NCBI GenBank assembly: GCA_036260935.1
Contig: DATALQ010000051.1
Location: 293,092-357,091, forward strand
DNA: 64,000 nucleotides
Reading direction: 5' to 3'
Source: JAEYOM01 sp036260935
GTDB lineage: Bacteria > Bacillota > Clostridia > Acetivibrionales > DTU013
Shown: in pieces, positions 25,739 to 34,573 of the stretch
Layout: every line of letters begins with the position of its first letter
Position numbering within the stretch: position 1 is the first letter of the stretch
Translations under genes and position numbers: made by a program
The notes under the pieces: model-generated
What the model saw: only the letters and a program-made list of their open reading frames with translations
The model's database searches: none
What the model was told of the DNA's origin: nothing

Positions 25739-26716
25739 TCAGGGACAAGCTAATTTTCTTACTTCTTTCATGCAGCTTTGTACCTCTTCCAACGAAGGTA
25801 CAGCCGGAATCGCTCCTTTTTTCGTTGTGGTCAGCGCGCCAACCGCATTGGCAAAATCGGTCATGCATTCTATTTCAGCTTTGTCAAGTCCGGCAAGGTC
25901 TCTGCGTTTTTTCCCCCTGAGTCCGTAAAGTATGCCCCCGAGGAAGGCGTCGCCCGCCCCTGTGGTATCAACTACCCTGACATCATAGGTATCGAGTTTC
26001 CCCGTATCGCCGCCGTGTCTGAAAAACGTGCCTCTGGGGCCCAGTGTAACGAATATCAGGCCTATGCCCATGTCTGAAAGTATCCTGCTTCCCTTTTCAA
26101 GGTCGCTTTCCCCGGTAATAAACACAAGTTCTTCATCGGAGATCTTAAGAATATCGGCATATTCAAGGCCTCGCCTAATTTCGCGTTCAGCTTCGGCGGG
26201 CGATTTCCACAGAGGCGGCCTCAGATTCGGGTCATAGCTTATAATGACGCCGTTGTCCCTTGCAATTCCCAGTGCCGTTAACGTAGCGCTCCTGGCCGGT
26301 TCGTCTGTAAGAGAGAGCGAGCCGAAGTGAAAGATACCCGACTGCCTTATAATATCCGCCGGGATCTCGGACGGCTCGAGCGTCAGATCGGCTCCCGGAT
26401 CGCGGTAAAAGCTGAACGATCTGTCTCCCGTATCTGTCAGATGTACGAAAGCCAGCGTCGTTTTTACCGTTTCGCTCATTTTAAGGCCGCTCACATCTAT
26501 ATGGTTTTGATTGAGGCAATCCCTGAGGAACCTGCCGAACTGATCGCTGCCGACCTTGCCTATAAAAGCAGTCCTCGCACCAAGCCTCGAAAGCGATGCC
26601 AGCACGTTCGCCGGTGCTCCTCCGGGGTTCCTTTCAAAAAGCGGGTTGCCGTTTTCGGATAAGCCTGACGGCGTAAAATCGATCAGCAGTTCTCCAAGAG
26701 CAGTTACATCAAACAT
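25739..26716 (-). CDS. PfkB-family carbohydrate kinase, probably fructokinase
   Basis: A 325-residue ribokinase-fold sugar kinase. The N-terminal substrate motif is NPGGAPANVLASLSRLG near residues 31-47. The C-terminal catalytic motif VVDTTGAGDAFLGGILYGL holds the catalytic aspartate. The N-terminus ALGELLIDFTP is typical of fructokinases (ScrK-like), the most likely assignment; 2-keto-3-deoxygluconate kinase is the alternative. It follows the glycerate kinase gene by 98 bases on the same strand and ends at a strong terminator, so the two may form an operon in sugar-acid use. Confidence 0.88.
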   Translation of the reverse strand: MFDVTALGELLIDFTPSGLSENGNPLFERNPGGAPANVLASLSRLGARTAFIGKVGSDQFGRFLRDCLNQNHIDVSGLKMSETVKTTLAFVHLTDTGDRSFSFYRDPGADLTLEPSEIPADIIRQSGIFHFGSLSLTDEPARSATLTALGIARDNGVIISYDPNLRPPLWKSPAEAEREIRRGLEYADILKISDEELVFITGESDLEKGSRILSDMGIGLIFVTLGPRGTFFRHGGDTGKLDTYDVRVVDTTGAGDAFLGGILYGLRGKKRRDLAGLDKAEIECMTDFANAVGALTTTKKGAIPAVPSLEEVQSCMKEVRKLACP

Positions 26717-26814
26717 ATTCCCTCCGAAAAATTACCGGGCCCGCCTTTGCCGCTTCAACCGCGTCGGTACGGCTATACGAAGCCGCCCTGTACTGGCGGG
26801 TATCCCGGGAATAA

Positions 26815-28002
26815 TTATTTTGCCCACAAATGCATGAACCGGGCAAGGTTGTCCATTGCCGCTTCCAGGTCTTGCCTGCTCCTGGTCCTTGCCTGGCTGA
26901 ACGGTATTGCCAGCCTGTTGATACTGAAAATTGCCGTTACTCCGATATCGTAAGCTTCTTCCACATTATCTCCGATATCTCCTACAACTGCAACGACAGG
27001 CACACCGGCTTTTTTCGCTTTTCGCGCAATTCCGACCACGACTTTGCCGCGCAGTGACTGCCGGTCTATCCTTCCCTCGCCCGTAATGACCAGGTCGGCT
27101 CCCGACAGCAGGGTATCGAAACTTACGACATCCAGTACGGTGTCTATGCCCATCTGCAGGCGTGCGCCGAGAAATGCCGCCGCGCCTCCTCCGAAGCCGC
27201 CGGCTGCGCCTGCCCCCGGCAGATCGAGAATGTTGGGTGCCCGGTGACTCCCATCGATATCCTGTGAGGAAGATTGCGTATTACCGCCGGGTTCCGTATT
27301 TTGCCTGATGACCCCGGCCATATGTAAAAGCCCTTCATCCAAAAGCTTGACAGTTTCTGCGTCTGCCCCCTTCTGGGGTCCGAATACTGCCGCTGCGCCG
27401 TTAGGTCCGCACAGCGGATTGTCGATATCGCACATGGCTATTATTTCGATATTTTCAAGTTTGGCGCGTATCCCGGACAGATCTATCCGGGCGATATCCT
27501 TTAACGTAGCACCCACAGGTATGAAGCTCTTTCCATCCCTGTCCATGAATACCGCCCCCAACGCAGCTGCCGCCCCGGCTCCCCCGTCATTCGTGCAGCT
27601 GCCTCCGAGGCCGAGTATCACTCTCCTGCACCCTTTTTCAACAGCATGAAGTATGAGCTGCCCGACCCCGTATGTCGTAGTCTGTTCGGCATGGAGCCTC
27701 CCGCCGGCCAGCGGCAATCCGGCCGCAGCCGCCATTTCAACCACGGCGGTCCCATCAGGCAATATACCGTAAAAAGAGTTTATGTCTTCAAAATAGGGTC
27801 CCTTGACGATTACTTGTATCTTTTCGCCTCCGACAGCAGTGAGGAAGGCATCTACGCTCCCCTCCCCGCCATCCGCTACAGGAACGCTTGTTATTTGGGT
27901 ATCCGGGTACCATTTGTGAAGCGTCCGTTCCATTACCGCGCAAATATTCGAAGATGAGATTGTACCTTTGAATGAGTCCGGTATCAGAATGATCTTTTTC
28001 AT
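26815..28002 (-). CDS. Glycerate 2-kinase, GarK/GlxK family
   Basis: A 395-residue glycerate kinase of the GarK family. The N-terminus IILIPDSFKGTISS, the VADGGEGSVDAF loop and the glycine-rich LGLGGSCTNDGGAGAA region are family hallmarks. The C-terminal VITGEGRIDRQSLRGK completes the active site. The family phosphorylates D-glycerate, mostly giving 2-phosphoglycerate and feeding glycolysis. GAGGAG precedes the ATG at good distance. One stretch (near residues 235-255, NTEPGGNTQSSSQDIDG) looks like a short hydrophilic insertion. Confidence 0.93.
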   Translation of the reverse strand: MKKIILIPDSFKGTISSSNICAVMERTLHKWYPDTQITSVPVADGGEGSVDAFLTAVGGEKIQVIVKGPYFEDINSFYGILPDGTAVVEMAAAAGLPLAGGRLHAEQTTTYGVGQLILHAVEKGCRRVILGLGGSCTNDGGAGAAAALGAVFMDRDGKSFIPVGATLKDIARIDLSGIRAKLENIEIIAMCDIDNPLCGPNGAAAVFGPQKGADAETVKLLDEGLLHMAGVIRQNTEPGGNTQSSSQDIDGSHRAPNILDLPGAGAAGGFGGGAAAFLGARLQMGIDTVLDVVSFDTLLSGADLVITGEGRIDRQSLRGKVVVGIARKAKKAGVPVVAVVGDIGDNVEEAYDIGVTAIFSINRLAIPFSQARTRSRQDLEAAMDNLARFMHLWAK

Positions 28003-28109
28003 CTTATCTCCTCTTTCGTAAATATAAGCTGTATACGTTGGATAAGAACAGTATACTACGTTTCCCTTCTTTTAAAAGCCACAATAACCGCATAAGCCAA
28101 AAACCTATT

Positions 28110-28523
28110 TTATTTGATTTTATCAATCGACATATTTAGCCTGTAATTCCCGAATGCCAGAATTTCGTCGAGGAAATCGTTGAGAGACTGCCGGTCGGCT
28201 GCCTCCACCTTCAATATATAGCAGCCTTCGCCGCTGATCCTGTGCGCATCCGTCACGAATGAATTTCCCGCAATATATTTTTTGAAGGCGGCGTGATCCG
28301 TAGTTTTCATAAACAATGTCACATAAGCCGTAACGCACCTCCCCAGCTTCTCGTAATCAAGCTTTACAGTATAGCCTTCGATTATCCCAAGCTTTTCGAG
28401 TCTGCTGATCCTGTTCCTTACGGCCTGCCCGGTGAGATGGACCCGTTCCCCTATCTCCTGCCACTGCATCCTGGAGTTTTCTGAAAGCAGCCTTATTATT
28501 TCATTGTCGGTTTGGTCGATCAT
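28110..28523 (-). CDS. Lrp/AsnC-family transcriptional regulator
   Basis: A 137-residue Lrp-type regulator. An N-terminal winged helix-turn-helix (DQTDNEIIRLLSENSRMQWQ, then GQAVRNRISRLEKLGII) is followed by the ligand-binding RAM domain (TAYVTLFMKTTDHAAF... GEGCYILKVEAAD). Such proteins sense amino acids and regulate their metabolism. I use the ATG at 28523 with AAAGGA upstream. The frame extends to 28580 but overlaps the promoter region of the divergent gene. It is divergent from the MBL-fold hydrolase gene, which it may regulate. Confidence 0.9.
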   Translation of the reverse strand: MIDQTDNEIIRLLSENSRMQWQEIGERVHLTGQAVRNRISRLEKLGIIEGYTVKLDYEKLGRCVTAYVTLFMKTTDHAAFKKYIAGNSFVTDAHRISGEGCYILKVEAADRQSLNDFLDEILAFGNYRLNMSIDKIK

Positions 28524-28630
28524 AAGGATCAATTCCTTTCGCCGTTCAAGCAAATACGGCATAAGTGTTACTCCGCTCAATGAGTCTTAGTTCTATAATC
28601 ATAATATCACAGGAACTGGGAGGAAAAAAC

Positions 28631-29398
28631 ATGCAAATCAGGCATATCCGCCACGCAACTTTCATACTCGAATTTAACGGTAAAAAAATACTTATCGATC
28701 CGATGCTCGGAGAAAAAGGCTCCATGGCTCCGATACCGAATGTCCCGAACAAGGAAGGCAATCCTACTGCCGAACTCAAGACGCCGCTGGAAACGATACT
28801 CGCTTTTGATGCGGTTATTATTACCCATATTCACAGGGATCATTTCGATGAAGCCGCAATAGAACTTCTGCCGAAGGACAGGCCGGTTTTCTGCCAGCCC
28901 GAGGATGAAAAAACGCTCAAGGGCATAGGGTTCCAAAAAGTTAATGCTATCCCTGAAAACGCTGAATGGGAAGGCATAAGCTTTACGCGCACCGGCGGCA
29001 GACACGGACACGGAACGACGGCATTGAAGCTTGCTCCCGTTTCAGGCTTCGTGCTGGCGGCGCCCGGCGAACAGGTCATATATATAACCGGGGACAGTGT
29101 TTACTGCTCCTGTGTAGTCGAGACGCTCGACAGATTCAAACCAGGCGTAGTCGTCTGCAACTGCGGCGAAGCGCGGTTCAGATACGGCAGGCCGATCACG
29201 ATGAATGCGCAGGATGTCCTCGCTGTATGTAACAAGCTGCCCGAAGCCAGGGTGGTCTGTGTGCACATGGAAGCCTGGAACCATTGCAGACTGACAAGGA
29301 AAGCCCTTTCAAATTTCGCAGACAACAGCGGGATCAAGAGCAGGGTATATATACCGGACGACGGAGAAATACTCGAGCCGGAATGGCTGCGCGGATAA
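28631..29398 (+). CDS. MBL-fold metal-dependent hydrolase
   Basis: A 255-residue metallo-beta-lactamase-fold protein of the UPF0173/UlaG-like type. The metal site HIHRDHFD (HxHxDH) is near residue 60. A further acidic ligand sits in YITGDSVY and a late histidine in VVCVHMEAWNHC. The N-terminus IRHATFILEFNGKKILIDPM is typical. The family has varied phosphodiesterase or lactonase activities, and the substrate is unknown. GGGAGG lies 7 bases before the ATG at 28631. Divergent from the Lrp gene. Confidence 0.9.
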   Translation: MQIRHIRHATFILEFNGKKILIDPMLGEKGSMAPIPNVPNKEGNPTAELKTPLETILAFDAVIITHIHRDHFDEAAIELLPKDRPVFCQPEDEKTLKGIGFQKVNAIPENAEWEGISFTRTGGRHGHGTTALKLAPVSGFVLAAPGEQVIYITGDSVYCSCVVETLDRFKPGVVVCNCGEARFRYGRPITMNAQDVLAVCNKLPEARVVCVHMEAWNHCRLTRKALSNFADNSGIKSRVYIPDDGEILEPEWLRG

Positions 29399-29427
29399 CA
29401 CCTTACTTGCTGATCCCGACCTGAAAC

Positions 29428-30675
29428 CTACTGTATATCTATTTCGCCGGTCCGGTCGTCGTAATAATAGAAGTTGCACTTCGGCTGGCCGGCGTCATCA
29501 GTACTGTTCAGCAATACGATATGACTTGCATTTCCTGAATCATCCTTTTCAACGCTCCAGTATTGCAGCGTCGAGCCATCCTTTTCGTAATAATAACCCG
29601 CAGGCTCAAAAAAGCATACGCTTGCGTAATTTTTACGAGTTTCCTCCGTCCATGAAAAATCGATCTTGTTAAAGTCTCTAAACCATTTTTGCTTTATCGT
29701 ATCAAGTACCGCATCCGGGGAAGTCTTCGTACCGATAACTGTCCCATTGACATAATCGTATGCGCCGAGGTCCGGCAGGTACCTGGCAGTGTAAGCCGCA
29801 TCATTCATATCCTCGATCCTGAAACGTTCGAACAGAAAATCGCTTTTTGGTAAAGTACATTCGTAGATAAGCTTCTCCTCCGAGCTATCCACATATTCGG
29901 CAAATTGTTTCAAGCCGGATTCCTTAAAATCATAGACTGTTTCAGTGCCGTTTCCCGTTCCGGTGAACTCATCTGTTTCAGTTAGCCGGAGCAGCCTAAG
30001 CGTGTCACCTTCATAGGCAAATTCATGGACATACCCCCACCTGTAATTGCTTCCGCCGTAATGGACCACCGATAGTATATTGTCGTTTATGCTGATACTG
30101 TTGTACGGATCTCCGAAAACCCCGCCTTCCTCCGCACTTAGAATAAAGCCGGGGTTATAGTTCACAATTTCATACCTTTCCTGCCCGCGCCTTGACAGTA
30201 TGAGTATCCAGCGCGAGGCGGAACCGGTTTCCTCGTCGGGGACTTCACTGTTTTCAGTGATGACCGCAAGCTCGTCGTAACCATCCGAATCGAGGCTCCC
30301 CGCTGCATAGTCGATAATGGAGCAGACCTCCGATATTTTTATAGGCTCCGAAAGGCCGGGGGTATCGGGCCGGTATTCGTCGATCAGCTTCTGTGCATTA
30401 TTGATGAGATAATCTTTTATATCATCGGGTATCTGTGATGCAATGGCTTCCAGGTTCCCGCCATCTGTCGAAGGCTGTTGTTCCCCAGCAGCTGTCGTAC
30501 CTCCCTGGTCGCTTTGCGAAGCGCTTTCGTCCTGCTGTCCGGAAACCTCAGGGGAAGCCGTACCGTCATTTGCAGTGCCCTGTAAAGCCGCGCTCCCCGT
30601 TTGTGCGATATCGTCCGTCAGGGCGGTCTCGGTGCTTTGCCCGCAGCCGGCGATAAATACAAAAAGAAGCATCAA
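29428..30675 (-). CDS. Lipoprotein of unknown function
   Basis: About 415 residues, with a lipobox FIAGC near the N-terminus and a Ser/Thr/Gln/Gly-rich linker (to about residue 85). A globular domain follows that includes calcium- or repeat-like segments (AAGSLDSDGYDELAVITENS resembling FG-GAP-type blades). I do not recognise a full family. The start is odd: the frame upstream encodes a natural signal n-region (FKKTLFVTL) but no ATG, GTG or TTG until the TTG at 30675, while the GAGGTG ribosome site sits upstream at a distance that would fit a start near 30699. Attached outside the membrane. Confidence 0.7.
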   Translation of the reverse strand: MMLLFVFIAGCGQSTETALTDDIAQTGSAALQGTANDGTASPEVSGQQDESASQSDQGGTTAAGEQQPSTDGGNLEAIASQIPDDIKDYLINNAQKLIDEYRPDTPGLSEPIKISEVCSIIDYAAGSLDSDGYDELAVITENSEVPDEETGSASRWILILSRRGQERYEIVNYNPGFILSAEEGGVFGDPYNSISINDNILSVVHYGGSNYRWGYVHEFAYEGDTLRLLRLTETDEFTGTGNGTETVYDFKESGLKQFAEYVDSSEEKLIYECTLPKSDFLFERFRIEDMNDAAYTARYLPDLGAYDYVNGTVIGTKTSPDAVLDTIKQKWFRDFNKIDFSWTEETRKNYASVCFFEPAGYYYEKDGSTLQYWSVEKDDSGNASHIVLLNSTDDAGQPKCNFYYYDDRTGEIDIQ

Positions 30676-30871
30676 TGTTACAAATAAAGTTTTCTTAAAA
30701 TCAGCACCTCACTTTTATGCAGCCCATTCCTTCTTAGGCCGAGTACACCACGCGCGCCCGAATACGCTCTTCTGAAGCCGGACGCCCGCAGATACTCATT
30801 CACATACAAAAGTATTTTGTCAGGTACTATATTATTCCATAATATTCTAAAATACAATAAATTATATTTAT

Positions 30872-30920
30872 TAGCCAATATATTGACATTTTAGCTAATC
30901 AAATATATAATATAGCTAAT
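30872..30920 (+). promoter_or_regulatory. Consensus promoter overlapped by three evenly spaced repeats
   Basis: TTGACA (30883-30888) and TATAAT (30906-30911) are exact sigma-A consensus boxes with a 17-base spacer. Three copies of TAGCTAAT-like sequence begin at 30872 (TAGCCAAT), 30892 and 30913, that is 20 and 21 bases apart, so they lie on one face of the helix. They flank and overlap both boxes. The core TTAGCTAA is itself a palindrome. This is the layout of an autorepressed toxin-antitoxin-style promoter. Confidence 0.75.
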
Positions 30921-30941
30921 TGATAGCAAGGAGTGGATAAC

Positions 30942-31661
30942 ATGAAAGTATCCTCAACGGAGGTGCAGAACAACTTCGGAAAATACCTGAAAATTGCGGC
31001 GGATCTTGAGGATGTGGTCGTGACTCGAAATGGCTATGAAATCGCAAAAATAGTTCCGTGCGAGGAAAGATCAGCCGTCGCGGAGGAAGCTGCAAACTAT
31101 ATCTACAACGACAGATGGAAGATCAGCTATGAAGAGTTCCTTAAGATGGTTGAAAATTCAGATCTAAGATATGAATACATAGATGGAGAGGTCTATCTCC
31201 TTAGTTCTCCGGTATATAACCACCAGGCGGCTGTGACAGAAATCTCCGGTACTTTCTATAACTGGTTCAAAGGGAAGAAGTGCCGGCCTCTGACTTCGCC
31301 TTTCGATGTCACTTTGATAAAGGGCAAGGATAACATCAACGTAGTGCAGCCTGATATCCTTGTCATCTGCGATACGGATAAAATCGATGCCTCAGGAAAA
31401 TACAAAGGCGTTCCGACGCTCGCGGTCGAGGTATTGTCGAGATCCACAAGGCGCAAGGACATGCTGAAAAAGCTCGATCTGTACATGCAGACCGGTGTCA
31501 AGGAGTACTGGGTAGTCGATCCCGATATTAAGGAGGTCTCTGTCTACAACTTTAAAAAGCGTGACATATCGGATCATGCAAGCTTTACCGGTGACATGAC
31601 TGTGAAATCAAAAGTGTTCGAAGGCCTGGAAGCCAAGCTCGCGGATATATTTACGGTATAA
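30942..31661 (+). CDS. Phd/YefM antitoxin-like domain fused to Uma2-family endonuclease
   Basis: A 239-residue fusion. Residues 1-45 are a Phd/YefM-type DNA-binding antitoxin domain (VSSTEVQNNFGKYLKIA... VTRNGYEIAKIVP). The remainder is a Uma2/DUF820 nuclease-fold domain of the PD-(D/E)XK class, with LRYEYIDGEVYLLSSP, the acidic VQPDILVI and VEVLSRSTRRKDMLKKL carrying the presumed catalytic Asp, Glu and Lys. Uma2 proteins are abundant in bacteria but poorly understood. The ATG at 30942 has AAGGAG 8 bases upstream; the GTG at 30933 is less likely. Perfect promoter boxes with three operator-like repeats suggest it represses itself through the Phd domain. Confidence 0.85.
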   Translation: MKVSSTEVQNNFGKYLKIAADLEDVVVTRNGYEIAKIVPCEERSAVAEEAANYIYNDRWKISYEEFLKMVENSDLRYEYIDGEVYLLSSPVYNHQAAVTEISGTFYNWFKGKKCRPLTSPFDVTLIKGKDNINVVQPDILVICDTDKIDASGKYKGVPTLAVEVLSRSTRRKDMLKKLDLYMQTGVKEYWVVDPDIKEVSVYNFKKRDISDHASFTGDMTVKSKVFEGLEAKLADIFTV

Positions 31662-31672
31662 ATGCTATGATT

Positions 31673-32080
31673 CTATTTCTTCTCAGGCCCGCTCTTCAAG
31701 GCATTCTCCACGGCCTTCAGTATTGCCTTGCTGCTGTTGGTAGCACCTGATACCACATCGACATCCAGCGACTGATCGGAGATAATCCTATCGACAACCG
31801 CAATTGCGGGCTTGCCTCTTTCATATTTATGCTTCACGAGGTCTATTTTCGTTATTCTGCCGTCCTTTACCGTTACCTCAGTAGTGGCGGCAATTATCCT
31901 GGCGTCGAAGCTTCCCGAATATATGCCGTCTTCGAGCTTTGAAACGTCGACTGAATCGATTGTCACTGTCGGCATTACTTTATTGTAATAGGACAGGTTT
32001 ATCAGGTAATTGACTCCGTAAGCAAGTCCCGCCAGCAGGACAATCGCTGCGGCAAGGATTATAACTTTTTTCCTGTTCAT
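31673..32080 (-). CDS. Membrane-anchored FMN-binding domain protein
   Basis: A 135-residue protein with an N-terminal membrane anchor (residues 5-25) and an FMN-binding domain of the NqrC/RnfG type. It ends in the SGATNSSKAILKAVENAL motif, in which the threonine can carry covalent FMN in NqrC/RnfG. YSGSFDARIIAATTEVTVKDG is the usual first half. Small versions of this domain act outside the membrane in electron transfer. GGGGGAG precedes the ATG. The gene lies downstream of gap, beyond a large hairpin. Confidence 0.88.
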   Translation of the reverse strand: MNRKKVIILAAAIVLLAGLAYGVNYLINLSYYNKVMPTVTIDSVDVSKLEDGIYSGSFDARIIAATTEVTVKDGRITKIDLVKHKYERGKPAIAVVDRIISDQSLDVDVVSGATNSSKAILKAVENALKSGPEKK

Positions 32081-32193
32081 AAATTCTCCCCCGTTAATTT
32101 ATTATCTGTTTGTTAGCAGCCATACCATATTTACGTAATTTCCATACAAATGTCCTAAAAATCAAACGAAAATTAGTTTCAGATGAATTATCC

Positions 32194-32252
32194 GAAAAAA
32201 ATATCCCAAAGGGCGTTAAACCGTTTCCGGTTTGCATACGTCCGGGATATTT
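32194..32252 (-). ncRNA. Long structured hairpin with U-run; terminator or regulatory RNA
   Basis: On the minus strand AAATATCCC and GGGATATTT pair over nine bases. Inside, GGACGT pairs with ACGCCC (one mismatch), and AAACCG pairs with CGGTTT around a GAAA tetraloop. Seven T follow the outer stem. Asymmetric inner loops (ATGC opposite A; TTT on one side) make it more elaborate than a plain terminator. It lies about 70 bases after the gap stop codon and 115 bases before the FMN-binding gene. It may be gap's terminator or a leader element. It does not match the riboswitch consensus sequences I know. Confidence 0.5.
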
Positions 32253-32320
32253 CCTAGTAGATGCCAGCCATACTTTTTCGGCCGCTAATATTATCTATAT
32301 CGCTTCATTTATGATATCAG

Positions 32321-33334
32321 TTACAGCTTACCTGCGACAAATGCCGTCAGATCAGCCAGGCGGTTCGAATAGCCCCACTCGTTGTCGTACCATGAAACAG
32401 CCTTGATCATATTTCCGCCGATAACCATCGTAGATAGAGCATCCACTGTAGAAGAAGCGGGGTCGCCTTTGTAATCCACCGATACGAGGGGTTCCTCGGA
32501 ATAGTTCAGTATACCCTTCATCGGACCGTCCGCTGCAGCCTTCAACGCTGCGTTGACCGCCTCCTTCGTGGTATTCTTTTCTGTTTCCACAACAAGGTCG
32601 AGCACTGAAACTGCAGGTGTAGGAACCCTGAAGGCAAACCCGTTGAGCTTTCCCTCAAGCTCGGGGATGACCAGACCGATAGCCTTCGCCGCCCCCGTTT
32701 TGGTGGGTATTATAGACATCCCGGCCGCTCTGGCCCTTCTTATATCCTTGTGGGGCAGATCAAGTATGTTCTGGTCGTTCGTATATGAATGAACCGTGGA
32801 CATGAAGCCTTTTTTGATGCCGAAATTATCGTTGAGGACCTTTGCTAACGGTGCGAGGCAGTTGGTAGTGCAGGAGCCGTTGGACACAATATCGTGCCTG
32901 GCCGCATCGTAATTTTTCTCATTTACTCCAAGTACCAGTGTGATGTCAGCATCGGCTGCAGGCGCCGAAATAAGCACCTTTTTGGCGCCGCCCTTTGTTA
33001 TGTGAACCTCCGCCTTTTCCTTTTTGGTAAACAGCCCGGTGGACTCCAGTACTATTTCGGCGCCGTAGTCGCTCCAGCGTATGTTGCTGGGATCGCGCTC
33101 CGCGAGGATCCTGATCTCATTTCCATTTACAACGAGCGAGTTTTCCGTTGCTTCGACCGTACCGCTGAACCTGCCGTATACAGAATCATACCTCAGCAGG
33201 TGGGCAAGCGTTTTCGGGTCGGTCAGATCGTTGACCGCAACCACCTCCAGTATATCTGCGTACTTCTCTGCGATCACCTTAAAAGCGTTTCTTCCTATTC
33301 TGCCGAACCCATTGATACCTATCTTCGTTTTCAT
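32321..33334 (-). CDS. gap: Glyceraldehyde-3-phosphate dehydrogenase
   Basis: A 337-residue GAPDH. The NAD-binding loop INGFGRIGRNAF opens the protein, and the catalytic cysteine is in SNGSCTTNCLAPL (Gly in place of the more common Ala). Other marks are the phosphate-site HSYTNDQN and the C-terminal WYDNEWGYSNRLADL. It catalyses the NAD-dependent oxidative phosphorylation of glyceraldehyde 3-phosphate in glycolysis. The ATG at 33334 has GGAGG 9 bases upstream. The longer frame to 33352 includes the ribosome site itself. Not followed by pgk here. Divergent from a LysR-type regulator. Confidence 0.96.
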   Translation of the reverse strand: MKTKIGINGFGRIGRNAFKVIAEKYADILEVVAVNDLTDPKTLAHLLRYDSVYGRFSGTVEATENSLVVNGNEIRILAERDPSNIRWSDYGAEIVLESTGLFTKKEKAEVHITKGGAKKVLISAPAADADITLVLGVNEKNYDAARHDIVSNGSCTTNCLAPLAKVLNDNFGIKKGFMSTVHSYTNDQNILDLPHKDIRRARAAGMSIIPTKTGAAKAIGLVIPELEGKLNGFAFRVPTPAVSVLDLVVETEKNTTKEAVNAALKAAADGPMKGILNYSEEPLVSVDYKGDPASSTVDALSTMVIGGNMIKAVSWYDNEWGYSNRLADLTAFVAGKL

Positions 33335-33565
33335 ATTTATTACCTCCGTCATTTTGATTTTGTAACCTTGTTTTTTTATCTGATTTGATTATAATGGAAG
33401 TAAATATATAAATAAAATGCATATTGGTAATAACAGCTATAACATAGAGTTATACCTATACAAGTAATAACAGGGCTGCCTCGATTTACGATCGCGACCG
33501 AACAGCCGGGCCGTGTTGTACCGGCCAATGTCATAATCACACATATCAGGAGGCGGGTATTACCC

Positions 33566-34459
33566 ATGAACCTTGAATTATATAAATCTTTCTATTACGT
33601 CGCAGAAAACGCAAGCATTTCGAAGGCCGCCGAACAGCTTTATATCACCCAGCCGGCAGTCAGCAGGGCTATCAGACAGCTAGAATACGAACTGGGCTGC
33701 GCACTGTTTACCCGGACGCCGCGCGGAGTCAAACTGACGCAGGAGGGCGAGGTCCTTTACAGATCGGTGGCGCAGGTCTTCAGCTCCCTGTCTGCCGCGG
33801 AGAGAAAGATAAGCGCCCTTAGGAACCTGCTAGCGGGCGAGGTGAAAATAGGCGCCAGCGACACTCTCTGCAAGCATTACCTGGTTCCATACCTCAAGCT
33901 GTTCCATACTCTGCACCCCGGCATCAGAATACAGGTAATCTGCCAGACTACGCCGGGTATAATAAGCCTGCTTAAATCCGGAACAATCGACTTCGGTATG
34001 ATCAATATGCCATATGAGGACGATGATCTGGTTTTCAAAAGCATACTGGAAATACAGGACTGCTTCGTGGCAGGTGAGAAATACCACTATCTGTGCAATA
34101 AAATGCAGCCGCTCAGCGAAATTGCGAAGCAGCCGCTTCTCCTTCTTGAAAAAGCCAGCAATTCGCGCACGTTCATCGACCGGTATTTCGAAAATAATTC
34201 GATAACTGCGGAACCTGCCTTTGAGTTGGGCAATATGGACCTTCTGATACATTTCGCCAGATTTGACTTCGGAATTGCCTGCGTCATCAGAAACTTCATC
34301 ACCGATGAACTGGAAAACGGCATACTGCGCGAAGTAAAGCCCTTTGAAAAAATTCCTCCCAGAAGCATAGGCGCTGCGTGGTTAAAGGACATACCCCTGT
34401 CCGCAGCGGCTGCGGAGTTGATAAATGTGTTGGGTTATAACGATGAATCGGAGATATGA
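33566..34459 (+). CDS. LysR-family transcriptional regulator
   Basis: A 297-residue LysR-type regulator. The N-terminal helix-turn-helix (SISKAAEQLYITQPAVSRAI near residues 17-36) and linker helix are followed by a periplasmic-binding-like effector domain (GEVKIGASDTLCKHYLVPYL). It most resembles the CysL/YeiE group by N-terminal sequence, but the effector is unknown. Divergent from gap with 231 bases between the start codons, so it may regulate gap. AGGAGG lies 12 bases before the ATG, a rather long spacing. Confidence 0.93.
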   Translation: MNLELYKSFYYVAENASISKAAEQLYITQPAVSRAIRQLEYELGCALFTRTPRGVKLTQEGEVLYRSVAQVFSSLSAAERKISALRNLLAGEVKIGASDTLCKHYLVPYLKLFHTLHPGIRIQVICQTTPGIISLLKSGTIDFGMINMPYEDDDLVFKSILEIQDCFVAGEKYHYLCNKMQPLSEIAKQPLLLLEKASNSRTFIDRYFENNSITAEPAFELGNMDLLIHFARFDFGIACVIRNFITDELENGILREVKPFEKIPPRSIGAAWLKDIPLSAAAAELINVLGYNDESEI

Positions 34460-34573
34460 TACCTGATGGCATTTACCAAATCTTGCAATGCAGAATTGAC
34501 TATTGTCCATAATAAGGATAATATATTTGCTAATGGGGCTATATTTAAGACATATTCATAAGGGAGAAAAATG

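Noticed and set aside
32194..32252. Cyclic-di-GMP or cobalamin riboswitch
   Set aside because: A short GCAAACC stretch with GNRA loop recalls the GEMM motif, but the rest of the consensus is absent and the element is too short.
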